This document shows, piece by piece, positions 55,078-63,225 of a DNA stretch of 64,000 bases. Within the stretch, counting starts at the first letter, position 1. Every line of letters begins with the position of its first letter. Source of the DNA: Bacteroidaceae bacterium (GTDB lineage: Bacteria; Bacteroidota; Bacteroidia; Bacteroidales; Bacteroidaceae). The translations under genes and the position numbers were made by a program. Under the pieces are notes generated by a model. That model saw nothing but the letters and a program-made list of their open reading frames with translations, was not told where the DNA came from and did no database searches. The stretch covers positions 62,001 to 126,000 of the forward strand of contig JAFSPM010000045.1 in the NCBI GenBank assembly GCA_017442855.1, written 5' to 3'.

Positions 55078-56823
55078 CTATAACGACAGTATGATGCTGT
55101 CCCAATCAGTAGGTGCTCCATCCCGACCCGTCACTTTCTTCAAGAGACGGCGACGGATGAGAGACACCGTGGACTTGTCGCGCAACACCAAGGTAGCAAT
55201 GCTGCTGGGGGGGAGTTCCATCTTTAGCAATAGGCATACCTGATATTCCAACGGGTTCATGGTGCCCAACTGACTGAGGTGCTGACGAAAGTCGGGATAA
55301 ACCTCATCCACTAACTTCTCTATCTCCTTCACCTCTTTTGCTTTTATATGATTTCCTTGGTTTACCATCTGTTGCAGGTGCTTCATAACGTCAGAATCCC
55401 TGATGACTGAGTCTGCCTGATTCTTCTCACCTCGTTTGATTTCGGCCACTAAGTTGGCGTTCTCCAGTTGCTCCTTCTGCCTTTCCAGTCGCTCCACCAA
55501 CTCATGGTTCTCTTGATTGACTTCTTCTAATTGTTGCTGTAAATGGATGATCTCTTCCTTGTTGGCTTGGATAAATGCCTCGCTCTGGCGATATTTCTCT
55601 TCTTGCAGCTGTTGCAAGCGCTCCTTGTTGTGCTGGTGGCGCATGCGTTTTCGTCGGCTGTATTGGATGTAAATAATCAGTAACAACAGGATGACACTCA
55701 CCACAAAGGCGATGCGCTGTAAAAGTTGTTGGTGCCGTTCCAGCTGTTTCTGTAGGCGTATATTCTCTTTCTCACGTAACTGGTAGTTGTACATGGCGTT
55801 CATACGGCTCACGCTTTCAGTGGCATCAGCACGGTAGATGCTGTCGCTGCATGCCTTGTACAGCTCGTAATAGTAGAGATAGTCGTCAGATAGATGCTTG
55901 TGGGCAGCTATGGTGGCTAGCCCATTGTAGGCATCCTGCCTTACAGGAGCTGCATCGGCATGCATCATCAGTTTGTAGTATGTCTGGGCTTCATCATATC
56001 TGCCTTCGTTCAGCAGGATATTGGCATACACATCGTAGGTGCTGAACTTGTCGGCTTCGCCCACCTGCTGCATGGCTTGGTCGATGAAACGATGCGCCTC
56101 TTCCTGTTTGCCCAACTGGTTGTACAGTCCTGCCAACTGTGAGGCGATAAGTCCCTGCATCTCCTCGTCTTCGTATTGTTGCGCTAACTGCTCGGCTTGG
56201 TGCAGATAATACAAAGCACTGTCGGGCTGCTGCAAGGTGCGATGTGTGAAAGCCAGGTCGCGTAAATCGAGGATAATGCCTAAGGTGTCATTAGAAAGTG
56301 CATCCAAACGGTAGGCTTCGCCATACATCTCCAAAGCCTCTGGGTAGAGCGACTGATAATAGTAAATCTCTCCCATCTGGGCATACAGAACGGAACTCAC
56401 CCATTGACTATTGTTTTGCCGTGTAGCATCCAGTCCTTTCTGGAAATAAGCCAATGCCAAGGGAGCGTCGTTGAGGTCACGATACACTCGCCCTGCATAG
56501 TAATAAGCTTCTCCTAAGTAATCGGGGTCACCACCTTGTTCGTAGTATTGCACCACTGGCAGAATCAAACTATCGGTGGTGTGGGGGATATAGGCCTTGT
56601 CGGCTGCCTTGATGCTGAGCAGGCGATGCAGCATCTGTGTAGCTTTGGGCGCTTGGTTCATATCCTCCTCCATAGCCGATAACAATGTAATCGCTGTAGT
56701 TGGGTCGGCACTTGCCAAGCTGTCCGCCAACAGCAACTGTGCAGGATAGTCTGTGCGTTGCTGACAGCCTGCCAGTCCCAGCATCATCCATAGTACTATG
56801 AGCCACCCCTTTCTCATCTTCAT
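55078..56823 (-). CDS. membrane-spanning TPR/HTH transcriptional regulator
   Basis: 581 residues. The N-terminus is a signal sequence ending in a lipobox-like LGLAGCQQ. Residues about 25-350 form TPR helices (ALAYFQKGLDATRQ; YPEALEMYGEAYRL), expected in the periplasm. One membrane helix lies near residues 368-390 (IAFVVSVILLLLIIYIQY), then a positively charged stop and a long coiled coil (about 395-475). The C-terminal 70 residues form a LuxR-like helix-turn-helix (MNPLEYQVCLLLKMELPPSSIATLV, then KSTVSLIRRRLLKKV). It probably senses a periplasmic signal and acts directly on DNA. It overlaps the upstream lipoprotein gene by four bases and is the obvious candidate for the TTTGTAAAC sites. Confidence 0.8.
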   Translation of the reverse strand: MKMRKGWLIVLWMMLGLAGCQQRTDYPAQLLLADSLASADPTTAITLLSAMEEDMNQAPKATQMLHRLLSIKAADKAYIPHTTDSLILPVVQYYEQGGDPDYLGEAYYYAGRVYRDLNDAPLALAYFQKGLDATRQNNSQWVSSVLYAQMGEIYYYQSLYPEALEMYGEAYRLDALSNDTLGIILDLRDLAFTHRTLQQPDSALYYLHQAEQLAQQYEDEEMQGLIASQLAGLYNQLGKQEEAHRFIDQAMQQVGEADKFSTYDVYANILLNEGRYDEAQTYYKLMMHADAAPVRQDAYNGLATIAAHKHLSDDYLYYYELYKACSDSIYRADATESVSRMNAMYNYQLREKENIRLQKQLERHQQLLQRIAFVVSVILLLLIIYIQYSRRKRMRHQHNKERLQQLQEEKYRQSEAFIQANKEEIIHLQQQLEEVNQENHELVERLERQKEQLENANLVAEIKRGEKNQADSVIRDSDVMKHLQQMVNQGNHIKAKEVKEIEKLVDEVYPDFRQHLSQLGTMNPLEYQVCLLLKMELPPSSIATLVLRDKSTVSLIRRRLLKKVTGRDGAPTDWDSIILSL

Positions 56824-57437
56824 TCAGATTTGATATACTTCAAGGAACTAAATGGACGAGTCCAAGATTTATAATAGCTACAATGAGGTTGCTCAGGATA
56901 ACGATAGTACATCCGGACTTCCACATCAGTACATGACCACCATATACTCTTTGTAAAAGTAAACTTGTCACCAGGTTTGTAATAAGAATGGGAAAAAACG
57001 CATTTATACCCATCATAATAGGTATAAGTCAGTTCGCCATAGCCTTGCCGTTTGAATATCATATAAACTTTCGCATCAAAGAACAATGATTTGTCTTCCT
57101 CGCTGATCTCTTCTCCCCAGTAGATTTCCGCAGTATACATTTCTGTTTCTTCGTCGTAATCAGTGACAATGATATCGCCCTTCTGCAATTCAGATATTGC
57201 TGAATACCTGATTTCCATGTCACCATTGCCCAGAATATCACGATGGTCGTGACCTTTCTCTCCATTGAATATGCCAGACCTGCGACTAATCTTCGTGCTA
57301 CGCAAGGCATCTGCATTCAGCAATGCCAATGACTGTTGTTGCTCTAAATCCTTCAGAAGGCTGTCCGTTTCTTTCTCGCAAGATACGAACAGAACACTTG
57401 TGAGAGTCAGTATAGTAAAAAGTTTACTTCTTTTCAT
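56820..57437 (-). CDS. lipoprotein of unknown function, first gene of the regulator operon
   Basis: 205 residues from the Met at 57437 (the longer frame would start inside the promoter). The signal peptide ends in the lipobox VLFVSCEKE. The mature part has a helical start (LLKDLEQQQSLALLNADALR), then a beta-rich domain with many aromatic residues (MYTAEIYWGEEI, GELTYTYYDGYKCVFSHSYY, SIWWSCTDVEVRMYYRY). No family recognised. Its stop codon overlaps the start of the regulator, so the two are coupled, and a partner or sensor role for the regulator is plausible. Confidence 0.75.
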   Translation of the reverse strand: MKRSKLFTILTLTSVLFVSCEKETDSLLKDLEQQQSLALLNADALRSTKISRRSGIFNGEKGHDHRDILGNGDMEIRYSAISELQKGDIIVTDYDEETEMYTAEIYWGEEISEEDKSLFFDAKVYMIFKRQGYGELTYTYYDGYKCVFSHSYYKPGDKFTFTKSIWWSCTDVEVRMYYRYPEQPHCSYYKSWTRPFSSLKYIKSE

Positions 57438-57458
57438 AGTATCAATTATTCTAACACG

Positions 57459-57466
57459 CAAATATA
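57459..57466 (-). promoter_or_regulatory. -7 box of the lipoprotein/regulator operon
   Basis: Minus strand TATATTTG followed by CGTG, 22 nt upstream of the chosen ATG. The surrounding region is a near copy of that at 50619-50732. Confidence 0.7.
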
Positions 57467-57497
57467 GTTAGTTTGACTCAGCAAAACAACTCTTGGA

Positions 57498-57517
57498 GTT
57501 TACAAATAGTTTACAAA
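57498..57517 (-). promoter_or_regulatory. operator pair of the regulator operon promoter
   Basis: TTTGTAAAC (minus strand) at 57498-57506 and 57509-57517, 11 bp apart. The near copy starts 32 positions from the -7 box end, as at 50658. Compared with that site, the gap between copies is exactly 10 bp shorter, one helical turn. Confidence 0.65.
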
Positions 57518-57518
57518 T

Positions 57519-57562
57519 CTTTATTATTAAATGGTGCAACGCAGAAACATGGCACGGCATTA
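57519..57562. repeat. 44-bp block shared with 50689-50732
   Basis: Second copy of the conserved block, 42 of 44 bases identical. It lies between the regulator promoter and the msrA promoter. Confidence 0.75.
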
Positions 57563-57585
57563 TCTTATTTTTATCAATAAATGAT

Positions 57586-57593
57586 TATCTTTG
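57586..57593 (+). promoter_or_regulatory. -7 box of the msrA/exporter operon
   Basis: TATCTTTG followed by CAGC, 30 nt upstream of the msrA ATG. It excludes the reading-frame start at 57591. Confidence 0.6.
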
Positions 57594-57623
57594 CAGCAGA
57601 AAACTCATAATACATATTTATAT

Positions 57624-58154
57624 ATGGCAACAATGGTTTTGAAAGAGATATACCTGGCAGGAGGCTGCTTCTGGGGAACAGAGCATTTCTTCAAGCAGAT
57701 AGATGGAGTGGTGGAGACCGAGGTGGGCTTCGCCAACGGATATACTGAAAACCCTACCTACAAGGAGGTATATACCGATACGACCGGCTATGCCGAGACG
57801 GTGAAGATAGTATATAACCCCGAGGTGGTGGGACTGCGTTTCCTCCTTCAGATGTTCTTCAAGGCCATCGACCCAACCAGTTTGAACAAACAAGGCCACG
57901 ACGAAGGTACTCGTTACCGCACGGGCATCTATTATGTAGATAAAGAAGATGCGTTTATCGTGGAGGAGGTGTATCAGGCTGAGCAGGCCAACTATGAGGA
58001 ATCCTTGGTGGTGGAGAAGATGCCACTACAAAATTTCTATACGGCTGAGGAATACCACCAGGACTATCTTGATAAGAACCCCGATGGCTATTGCCACCTG
58101 CCTGTTTCCCTGTTTAAATTCGCAAAAGAGACCAAGCCTGTGAAAGACTTGTAA
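57624..58154 (+). CDS. msrA: peptide-methionine (S)-S-oxide reductase MsrA
   Basis: 176 residues from the ATG at 57624. The active-site Cys is in LAGGCFWGTEHFF, with the conserved GYTGNPTY-like segment as GYTENPTY and the ligand region QGHDEGTRYRTGIYY, then TAEEYHQDYLDKNP. It reduces methionine sulfoxide in proteins. No signal peptide. It is 14 bp upstream of the exporter adaptor with no terminator, so it leads the operon. Confidence 0.94.
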   Translation: MATMVLKEIYLAGGCFWGTEHFFKQIDGVVETEVGFANGYTENPTYKEVYTDTTGYAETVKIVYNPEVVGLRFLLQMFFKAIDPTSLNKQGHDEGTRYRTGIYYVDKEDAFIVEEVYQAEQANYEESLVVEKMPLQNFYTAEEYHQDYLDKNPDGYCHLPVSLFKFAKETKPVKDL

Positions 58155-58168
58155 ATAAAGTATCGCTT

Positions 58169-59035
58169 ATGAGTAATAACAACCCATTTTCAGAGGATAG
58201 TCGCCAACAAAAGCTCCAGTCGCTTGATCAAGTAGGGAGCCTGTTGAAGATTACTTCGGTGCCTTCCTATCTCGTAGCCCTCACAGTCTTGCTGTTGTTG
58301 GGAGCTTTCATCACCTGGGGTTTCTTGGGTACTGTGTCCGACAAGGCCTATTATAGTGGCGTAGTTTTCCCTATGCAGGGTACCAATGACGTTTCGTTGC
58401 CCAACAAGGGTATGATTCGCACGATGCTGGTTCATAGCGGTGATCATGTGGTGAAAGGACAGTCGGTAGCCCTGATTTCGATAGATGACAGTTATAGTAT
58501 TCTGACCAGTACGGTGGAGGGAACGGTCATCAGTACCAAGGTGGATAACGAGCCTTTCGAGGCTTTCGAACCTATTGTGAGTGTGGTTGATAACTATAAT
58601 CAGTTCACCCAACGACACATGCTGATAGCCTTTGCCAACAACCAAAACCAACGTCACCTGCGTGAAGGTATGGAGGCACAGGTTTGGCCTGAAAATGAGA
58701 AACGCGACGAGATAGGCTATGTACGTGGACGCATCGTCCGTATCGACCGCTACCCGGTGTCGGCCGATGTGGTTCGTCAGGCACTAAAGAGCAACGAGTT
58801 GGTACAGCGCATACTTGAGTCGGGTGAATTGATGTATCAGGTGAACATTGAACTGCTAACTTCAAAGGAAGATGAAACACGCTATGACTGGTCGTTTGGC
58901 GAGCCGGTAGATGTAGATATGAATGTGGGCACCTATTGCTCGGTGCTAAGTGAGACAAGGCGTCGCAGTATGTTTGTGTATTTGTTTGAATCAGTCAGGA
59001 CTCGCTTCCGCTCCATTAAACTTGCCACCGAATGA
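58169..59035 (+). CDS. NHLP-type HlyD-like membrane fusion protein
   Basis: 288 residues. A cytoplasmic N-terminus, one membrane helix near residues 34-55 (YLVALTVLLLLGAFITWGFLG), then a lipoyl-like half motif (GTNDVSLPNKGMIRTMLVHSGDHVVKGQSVALI) and a beta-barrel region; there is no long coiled-coil hairpin between the lipoyl halves. The short form fits the secretion protein of NHLP-type peptide exporters. It overlaps the first ABC gene by four bases (ATGA). Confidence 0.75.
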   Translation: MSNNNPFSEDSRQQKLQSLDQVGSLLKITSVPSYLVALTVLLLLGAFITWGFLGTVSDKAYYSGVVFPMQGTNDVSLPNKGMIRTMLVHSGDHVVKGQSVALISIDDSYSILTSTVEGTVISTKVDNEPFEAFEPIVSVVDNYNQFTQRHMLIAFANNQNQRHLREGMEAQVWPENEKRDEIGYVRGRIVRIDRYPVSADVVRQALKSNELVQRILESGELMYQVNIELLTSKEDETRYDWSFGEPVDVDMNVGTYCSVLSETRRRSMFVYLFESVRTRFRSIKLATE

Positions 59036-60792
59036 ACGCTGAGCGACAAGCAAATAGTAGATTACATAAGGGGCGGTCATCGACCATCAACCTGATAAGC
59101 CGCTTCAATCGGGGCTGCAAGGGTTTCTTTTTGGTTACCTTCCTGTTGCTGATAGGGGATATGGCTTCCTATTTGTTGCCACCTTTCTTCCAGCAGGTCT
59201 ATACAGATAACATCATTACCCACAAGAACCCTGAATGGTTCACGCCCTTGATGATTATCTACGCCCTGCTGTTCGTGCTGGAACTTACCATGTGGCTACT
59301 ACTGAACCCCCTTCGTAGGCGTGAGTTCGCCAAGATGGGAATTCACTCTTCTTCCCGATACGTTAGGCATCTGCTAGAACTGCCTATGAGTGCCATTGAT
59401 CGCTTCACGGCAGGAGAGCTGGTGGCCCGCTACTCCAGCATCAAGAACATAGGAATGGCCATGGATCATTTTTCCTATGCACTGGTACTGGTCATCCGCC
59501 CGCTCCTGTGTGCCTGGTTGCTGGTGATGTATAGCTGGAAACTGGGTATGGTAGTGGTGCTCTCTATGGTGTTTCTTGTGGTTGTGATGCGATTCACCGC
59601 CAGTACCATTAAGAAAAAGGCTAAGGGTTCAGAAGAAACAGATGCTCGCCTGCAAGGCGTTACCATGGCGGGTATCAAGAGCATGGAAACTATCAAGTCT
59701 ATGGGTGACGAACGCCTTTTCTTTGCTAAGTGGGAAGAGGCATACGTGCGTGCACTCAACGCTCGTGTAGGTACCACTATGATGACCATGAGCATTGGCT
59801 CCCTGCCCCTGCTGGTTCTAAACTTATGCAATGCCCTCATACTGTGTCTGGGTGCGTGGTATATCCTGCAAGGCGAGCTTACCCCAGGTATGTTGTTGGC
59901 CTCTCAGGCACTGGCTACCAGCATCATCTTCCCCATCAACTCGGTGGTTAATTCTACACAGGAGATTTACCGTTCCCATGCTGCTATGGAACGCTTGGAA
60001 GAAGTGGAGGAGGCTAGTCAGGGTCACTCTCTGACACTCTCTAGTGAGGATGAGTTGCCTGATGAACCCAAACTTCTAGGAGAGGTGGAGCTGCGTAACG
60101 TTACTTTCGGTTACGACCGCAACAACCCGCCTGTGCTCAAGAATTTCTCACTGAAGATAAGTCCGGGACAGCAGGTGGCTTTCGTCGGGTTCTCTGGCTG
60201 TGGTAAGAGCACCATAGCCAAGCTTATTTCCGGCCTTTATGAGCCGTGGGAGGGAGAGGTACTCCTGGATGGTGTGCCGGTGGGAAAGATTGACCGTTCT
60301 GTCAAGAACAACTCCCTTTCTGTGGTAAACCAGGATATCACCCTCTTCGAGGGACCTATTGCTGACAATATTAAGATGTGGGATGAATCTATTGAGGATT
60401 TCTCTATGGTGATGGCCGCTCACGATGCTCAAATACACGAAGATATAGTCGGACGTCCTGGCGCCTATCAGTCGCTACTTGCAGAAAACGGAAAGAATTT
60501 CAGTGGAGGGCAACGTCAACGTATTGAGATTGCTACGGCCTTAGCCAAAGACCCCTCTATCCTTATCATGGATGAGGGCACATCGGCCTTGGATCCCAAG
60601 ACTGAGGAACTGGTGATGGGACATATCCGTCAGTTGGGCATCACTACGATTATGATAGCCCATAGGCTTACTACCATCCGTGATTGTGATATTATATATG
60701 TATTAGAACGTGGTCAGCTGATACAGCAGGGTTCGCATGAGGAACTGATGCAACAAGAAGGCCTGTACAGCGAACTGATTAAATATGCCTGA
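59032..60792 (+). CDS. NHLP-type ABC exporter, permease-ATPase, no C39 peptidase domain
   Basis: 586 residues. Six membrane helices (residues about 25-310) are followed by an ATPase domain: Walker A FVGFSGCGKSTIAKL, Q-loop VVNQDITLFEGPI, signature NFSGGQRQRIEIATAL, Walker B ILIMDEGTSALDP, H-loop IMIAHRLTT. The membrane domain resembles the peptidase/permease/ATPase subunit of NHLP peptide exporters, but the usual N-terminal C39 peptidase of about 130 residues is absent; only about 25 residues precede the first helix. The start overlaps the adaptor gene, so the lack of peptidase is not a start-site error. Confidence 0.85.
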   Translation: MNAERQANSRLHKGRSSTINLISRFNRGCKGFFLVTFLLLIGDMASYLLPPFFQQVYTDNIITHKNPEWFTPLMIIYALLFVLELTMWLLLNPLRRREFAKMGIHSSSRYVRHLLELPMSAIDRFTAGELVARYSSIKNIGMAMDHFSYALVLVIRPLLCAWLLVMYSWKLGMVVVLSMVFLVVVMRFTASTIKKKAKGSEETDARLQGVTMAGIKSMETIKSMGDERLFFAKWEEAYVRALNARVGTTMMTMSIGSLPLLVLNLCNALILCLGAWYILQGELTPGMLLASQALATSIIFPINSVVNSTQEIYRSHAAMERLEEVEEASQGHSLTLSSEDELPDEPKLLGEVELRNVTFGYDRNNPPVLKNFSLKISPGQQVAFVGFSGCGKSTIAKLISGLYEPWEGEVLLDGVPVGKIDRSVKNNSLSVVNQDITLFEGPIADNIKMWDESIEDFSMVMAAHDAQIHEDIVGRPGAYQSLLAENGKNFSGGQRQRIEIATALAKDPSILIMDEGTSALDPKTEELVMGHIRQLGITTIMIAHRLTTIRDCDIIYVLERGQLIQQGSHEELMQQEGLYSELIKYA

Positions 60793-62902
60793 TGATATGA
60801 ATAATCCTTTCTTCGAACAGCTGGTGCAACGAATTGAGGGCGACCGTCAGGCCCTGAATCAGATCTCTGACATCTTCCGTGGGATGATAGACCGTAGAAT
60901 GTGGGAGAAACTCACCCGCCAGCGGGAGATCCCTACTGATATCGACCAGCTGGAGGAGGTCTTCTACCGCCACCAGATATTCTTCCGCCAAGTGCAACTG
61001 GAAGGCCGTTGGTGGACACGTTGCTCGGGCAGGATCCTGGCATTTACTCAGGAAGGTGACCATCCTGTCATTCTCATGCCTCTCTTTGCCGACTATTCCT
61101 TTATCCTTCCCGGTTCTGGACGTCGCTGCTCTGCCAGAAAGGATGCGGCTCTTCTCAAGCCAGAGGCGTTCACACTCTGCTATCCGTTGCCCAGCGAGAA
61201 ACTTACGCTTTCTTCCTTCCTGTGGTACACGCTGAAGCAACTGAATATTTTCGATTATCTCTGTGCACTGTTGGCGTGCCTGGGCGTGGTAATACTAACC
61301 ATGGTGACCCCTTACATCTGCAAGCTGCTGTTCAACGAGGTGATTCCATCCGGTGAAGCTTCTCAGCTTACCCCTATTGCCGTACTGCTTTTTAGTGCTG
61401 CAGCTGGTCTTGTAACAGTACAATTGTCTCGAAATTATCTGGTCGTCAGGATGAAGGATAAGACGGAATATGCCATGCAGGCTCCACTGATGGCCCGACT
61501 ATTGATGCTGCCTACCACATTCTTCAAACAGTATGCTCCTGGAGATTTGTCAAACCGCGTACTGTCGGTGGTTAGGCTCTTCACCAAACTTACGGAGGAT
61601 ATGCTATCTACCATTCTCTCCTTGGTGTTCACAACGGTGATGTTTATACAGTTCTTTACCTATGGTGGACCGCTGCTGTGGACGGGCATCCTCATCATCG
61701 TCATTTACCTGCTGGCTATTTACAGCGTATATTATTTTAGAAAGAATGTACAGAATAGTGCCAACGCAAGCGGCTCCAAGCTTACGGGTGTCATCTATAA
61801 TCTGGTGTCTGGCGCCCAGAAAATCCGAACCAACGGAGCTGAGATTCGCGCTTTCCGTCATTGGGCAGTGGCCTACGAACCCTCTGAGCCCAATGGTAGC
61901 CGCTATCCAGCCATGTTCGTCATCGGCAACTCGCTGAGTTATAATTTCCGTTTGGTGCCACTACTGGTCACCATGATAGCTGCTTGGTATTATGGTTTGG
62001 GCTTGTCTGACTATATCGCTTATTGCAGCGTACTCACCTTTGCTGTCCGTGCGGTGGAAGACTTTGAACGAATTACCAAGGATGTAGCTATGTTGGGACC
62101 GGAACTCAAGCTCTGTACCCCTATCTTAGAAGCTGAGTCTGAGGCACAGTCTGGCGACACTTTGTTGCGTAGTGTCAGTGGCATGATTGACATTCGTAGT
62201 CTCAAGTTCCGCTATGCCGAGAATATGCCTTACATCTTTAATGGTCTTGACTTACACATTAATCCTGGTGACATCGTGGCCATCGTGGGCCCTTCGGGAT
62301 GTGGTAAAAGTACCCTCGTGCGTCTACTCCTGGGTTTCGAACGTCCAGAGAGTGGTTCCATCTTCTACGACGAGCACAACCTGGACGAAATCAATAAGCC
62401 CAGTTTGCGCCGCTACTGTGTGAGCATCTGCCTGCAAGATGGGCAGCTGGTGGAAGGCACCATCCGCGATAACATCCTCTTCGGTAATGATTGGTATAAT
62501 GACGACAAGGTATGGGAGGCTGCCCGTTTAGCTGCCTTAGATAAGGATATCCTAGGGATGCCGTTAGGTTTAGATACTCCTATTAACTCCGATGGACAAG
62601 GTGTTTCCGGAGGCCAGCGTCAACGTATATTGATGGCTCGCTCTTTCATACGTAAGCCCAAGATTCTTTTCCTCGATGAGGCTACTTCAGCGCTTGACAA
62701 TATCAGCCAGCACATAATCACCGAGAACCTGACTAAGATGGATTGTACCCGCATTACCATTGCCCATCGAATGAGTACCATCCGGCAGTGTAGCCGCATC
62801 ATTGTACTCAATAAGGGAAGTGTGGCTGAGGATGGCACCTATGATGAACTGATGGCAAAGGGTGGATTGTTTGCTGATATTATAAAACGACAGATGCTAT
62901 GA
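60785..62902 (+). CDS. NHLP-type ABC exporter, second permease-ATPase subunit
   Basis: 705 residues. The N-terminal 150 residues are a soluble domain with LEGRWWTRCSGRILAFTQEGD and VILMPLFADYSF, characteristic of the second subunit of NHLP exporters. Membrane helices span residues about 160-430. The ATPase has Walker A VGPSGCGKSTLVRL, Q-loop CLQDGQLVEGTI, signature VSGGQRQRILMARSF, Walker B ILFLDEATSALD and H-loop ITIAHRMSTI. It probably pairs with the preceding ABC protein as a heterodimer. It overlaps that gene by eight bases and the next by four. Confidence 0.85.
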   Translation: MPDDMNNPFFEQLVQRIEGDRQALNQISDIFRGMIDRRMWEKLTRQREIPTDIDQLEEVFYRHQIFFRQVQLEGRWWTRCSGRILAFTQEGDHPVILMPLFADYSFILPGSGRRCSARKDAALLKPEAFTLCYPLPSEKLTLSSFLWYTLKQLNIFDYLCALLACLGVVILTMVTPYICKLLFNEVIPSGEASQLTPIAVLLFSAAAGLVTVQLSRNYLVVRMKDKTEYAMQAPLMARLLMLPTTFFKQYAPGDLSNRVLSVVRLFTKLTEDMLSTILSLVFTTVMFIQFFTYGGPLLWTGILIIVIYLLAIYSVYYFRKNVQNSANASGSKLTGVIYNLVSGAQKIRTNGAEIRAFRHWAVAYEPSEPNGSRYPAMFVIGNSLSYNFRLVPLLVTMIAAWYYGLGLSDYIAYCSVLTFAVRAVEDFERITKDVAMLGPELKLCTPILEAESEAQSGDTLLRSVSGMIDIRSLKFRYAENMPYIFNGLDLHINPGDIVAIVGPSGCGKSTLVRLLLGFERPESGSIFYDEHNLDEINKPSLRRYCVSICLQDGQLVEGTIRDNILFGNDWYNDDKVWEAARLAALDKDILGMPLGLDTPINSDGQGVSGGQRQRILMARSFIRKPKILFLDEATSALDNISQHIITENLTKMDCTRITIAHRMSTIRQCSRIIVLNKGSVAEDGTYDELMAKGGLFADIIKRQML

Positions 62903-63225
62903 GAAAGCTAAAGGTAATCATATTATGTGTTTGTGGTTTGCTGCCATCATTCTGTTTTGCCCAGAGTCTTGAGGAGGTCATTAAATTGGCACAGGATAGT
63001 GCAATTACGGCTTTCCAAAGTCGCTATGAGTATGAATCCTATCAGGCACAAAATGCAGCGTTTGAGGCTCTTCGCAGACCCCAGCTCACCTTGCAGTTCA
63101 CTCCCAACTATCAGCGGGTGGTGAGTGATCCTTCGCGTGACGATGCTTACAATCAACACCTTACCGTGCTTGAGAAATATTGGACTACCTATTATCACCT
63201 GCTAACACTCATTCAATATGAATAA
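62899..63225 (+). pseudogene. TolC-family outer-membrane channel remnant with an in-frame internal deletion
   Basis: 108 residues where TolC proteins have 420-480. The signal peptide (MRKLKVIILCVCGLLPSFCFAQ) and first helix (SLEEVIKLAQDSAITAFQSRYEYESYQAQNAAFEALRRPQL is continuous in the frame) are normal up to about residue 87 (DAYNQHL). It then jumps to VLEKYWTTYYHLLTLIQYE, which resembles the closing segment of Bacteroidales TolC proteins (W-x3-YY-x-L-R-x-L-T-x-Y). About 330 residues, the barrel and tunnel helices, seem to be missing. Overlaps with both neighbours are kept, so the frame and coupling survive. It cannot form a channel. Confidence 0.65.
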
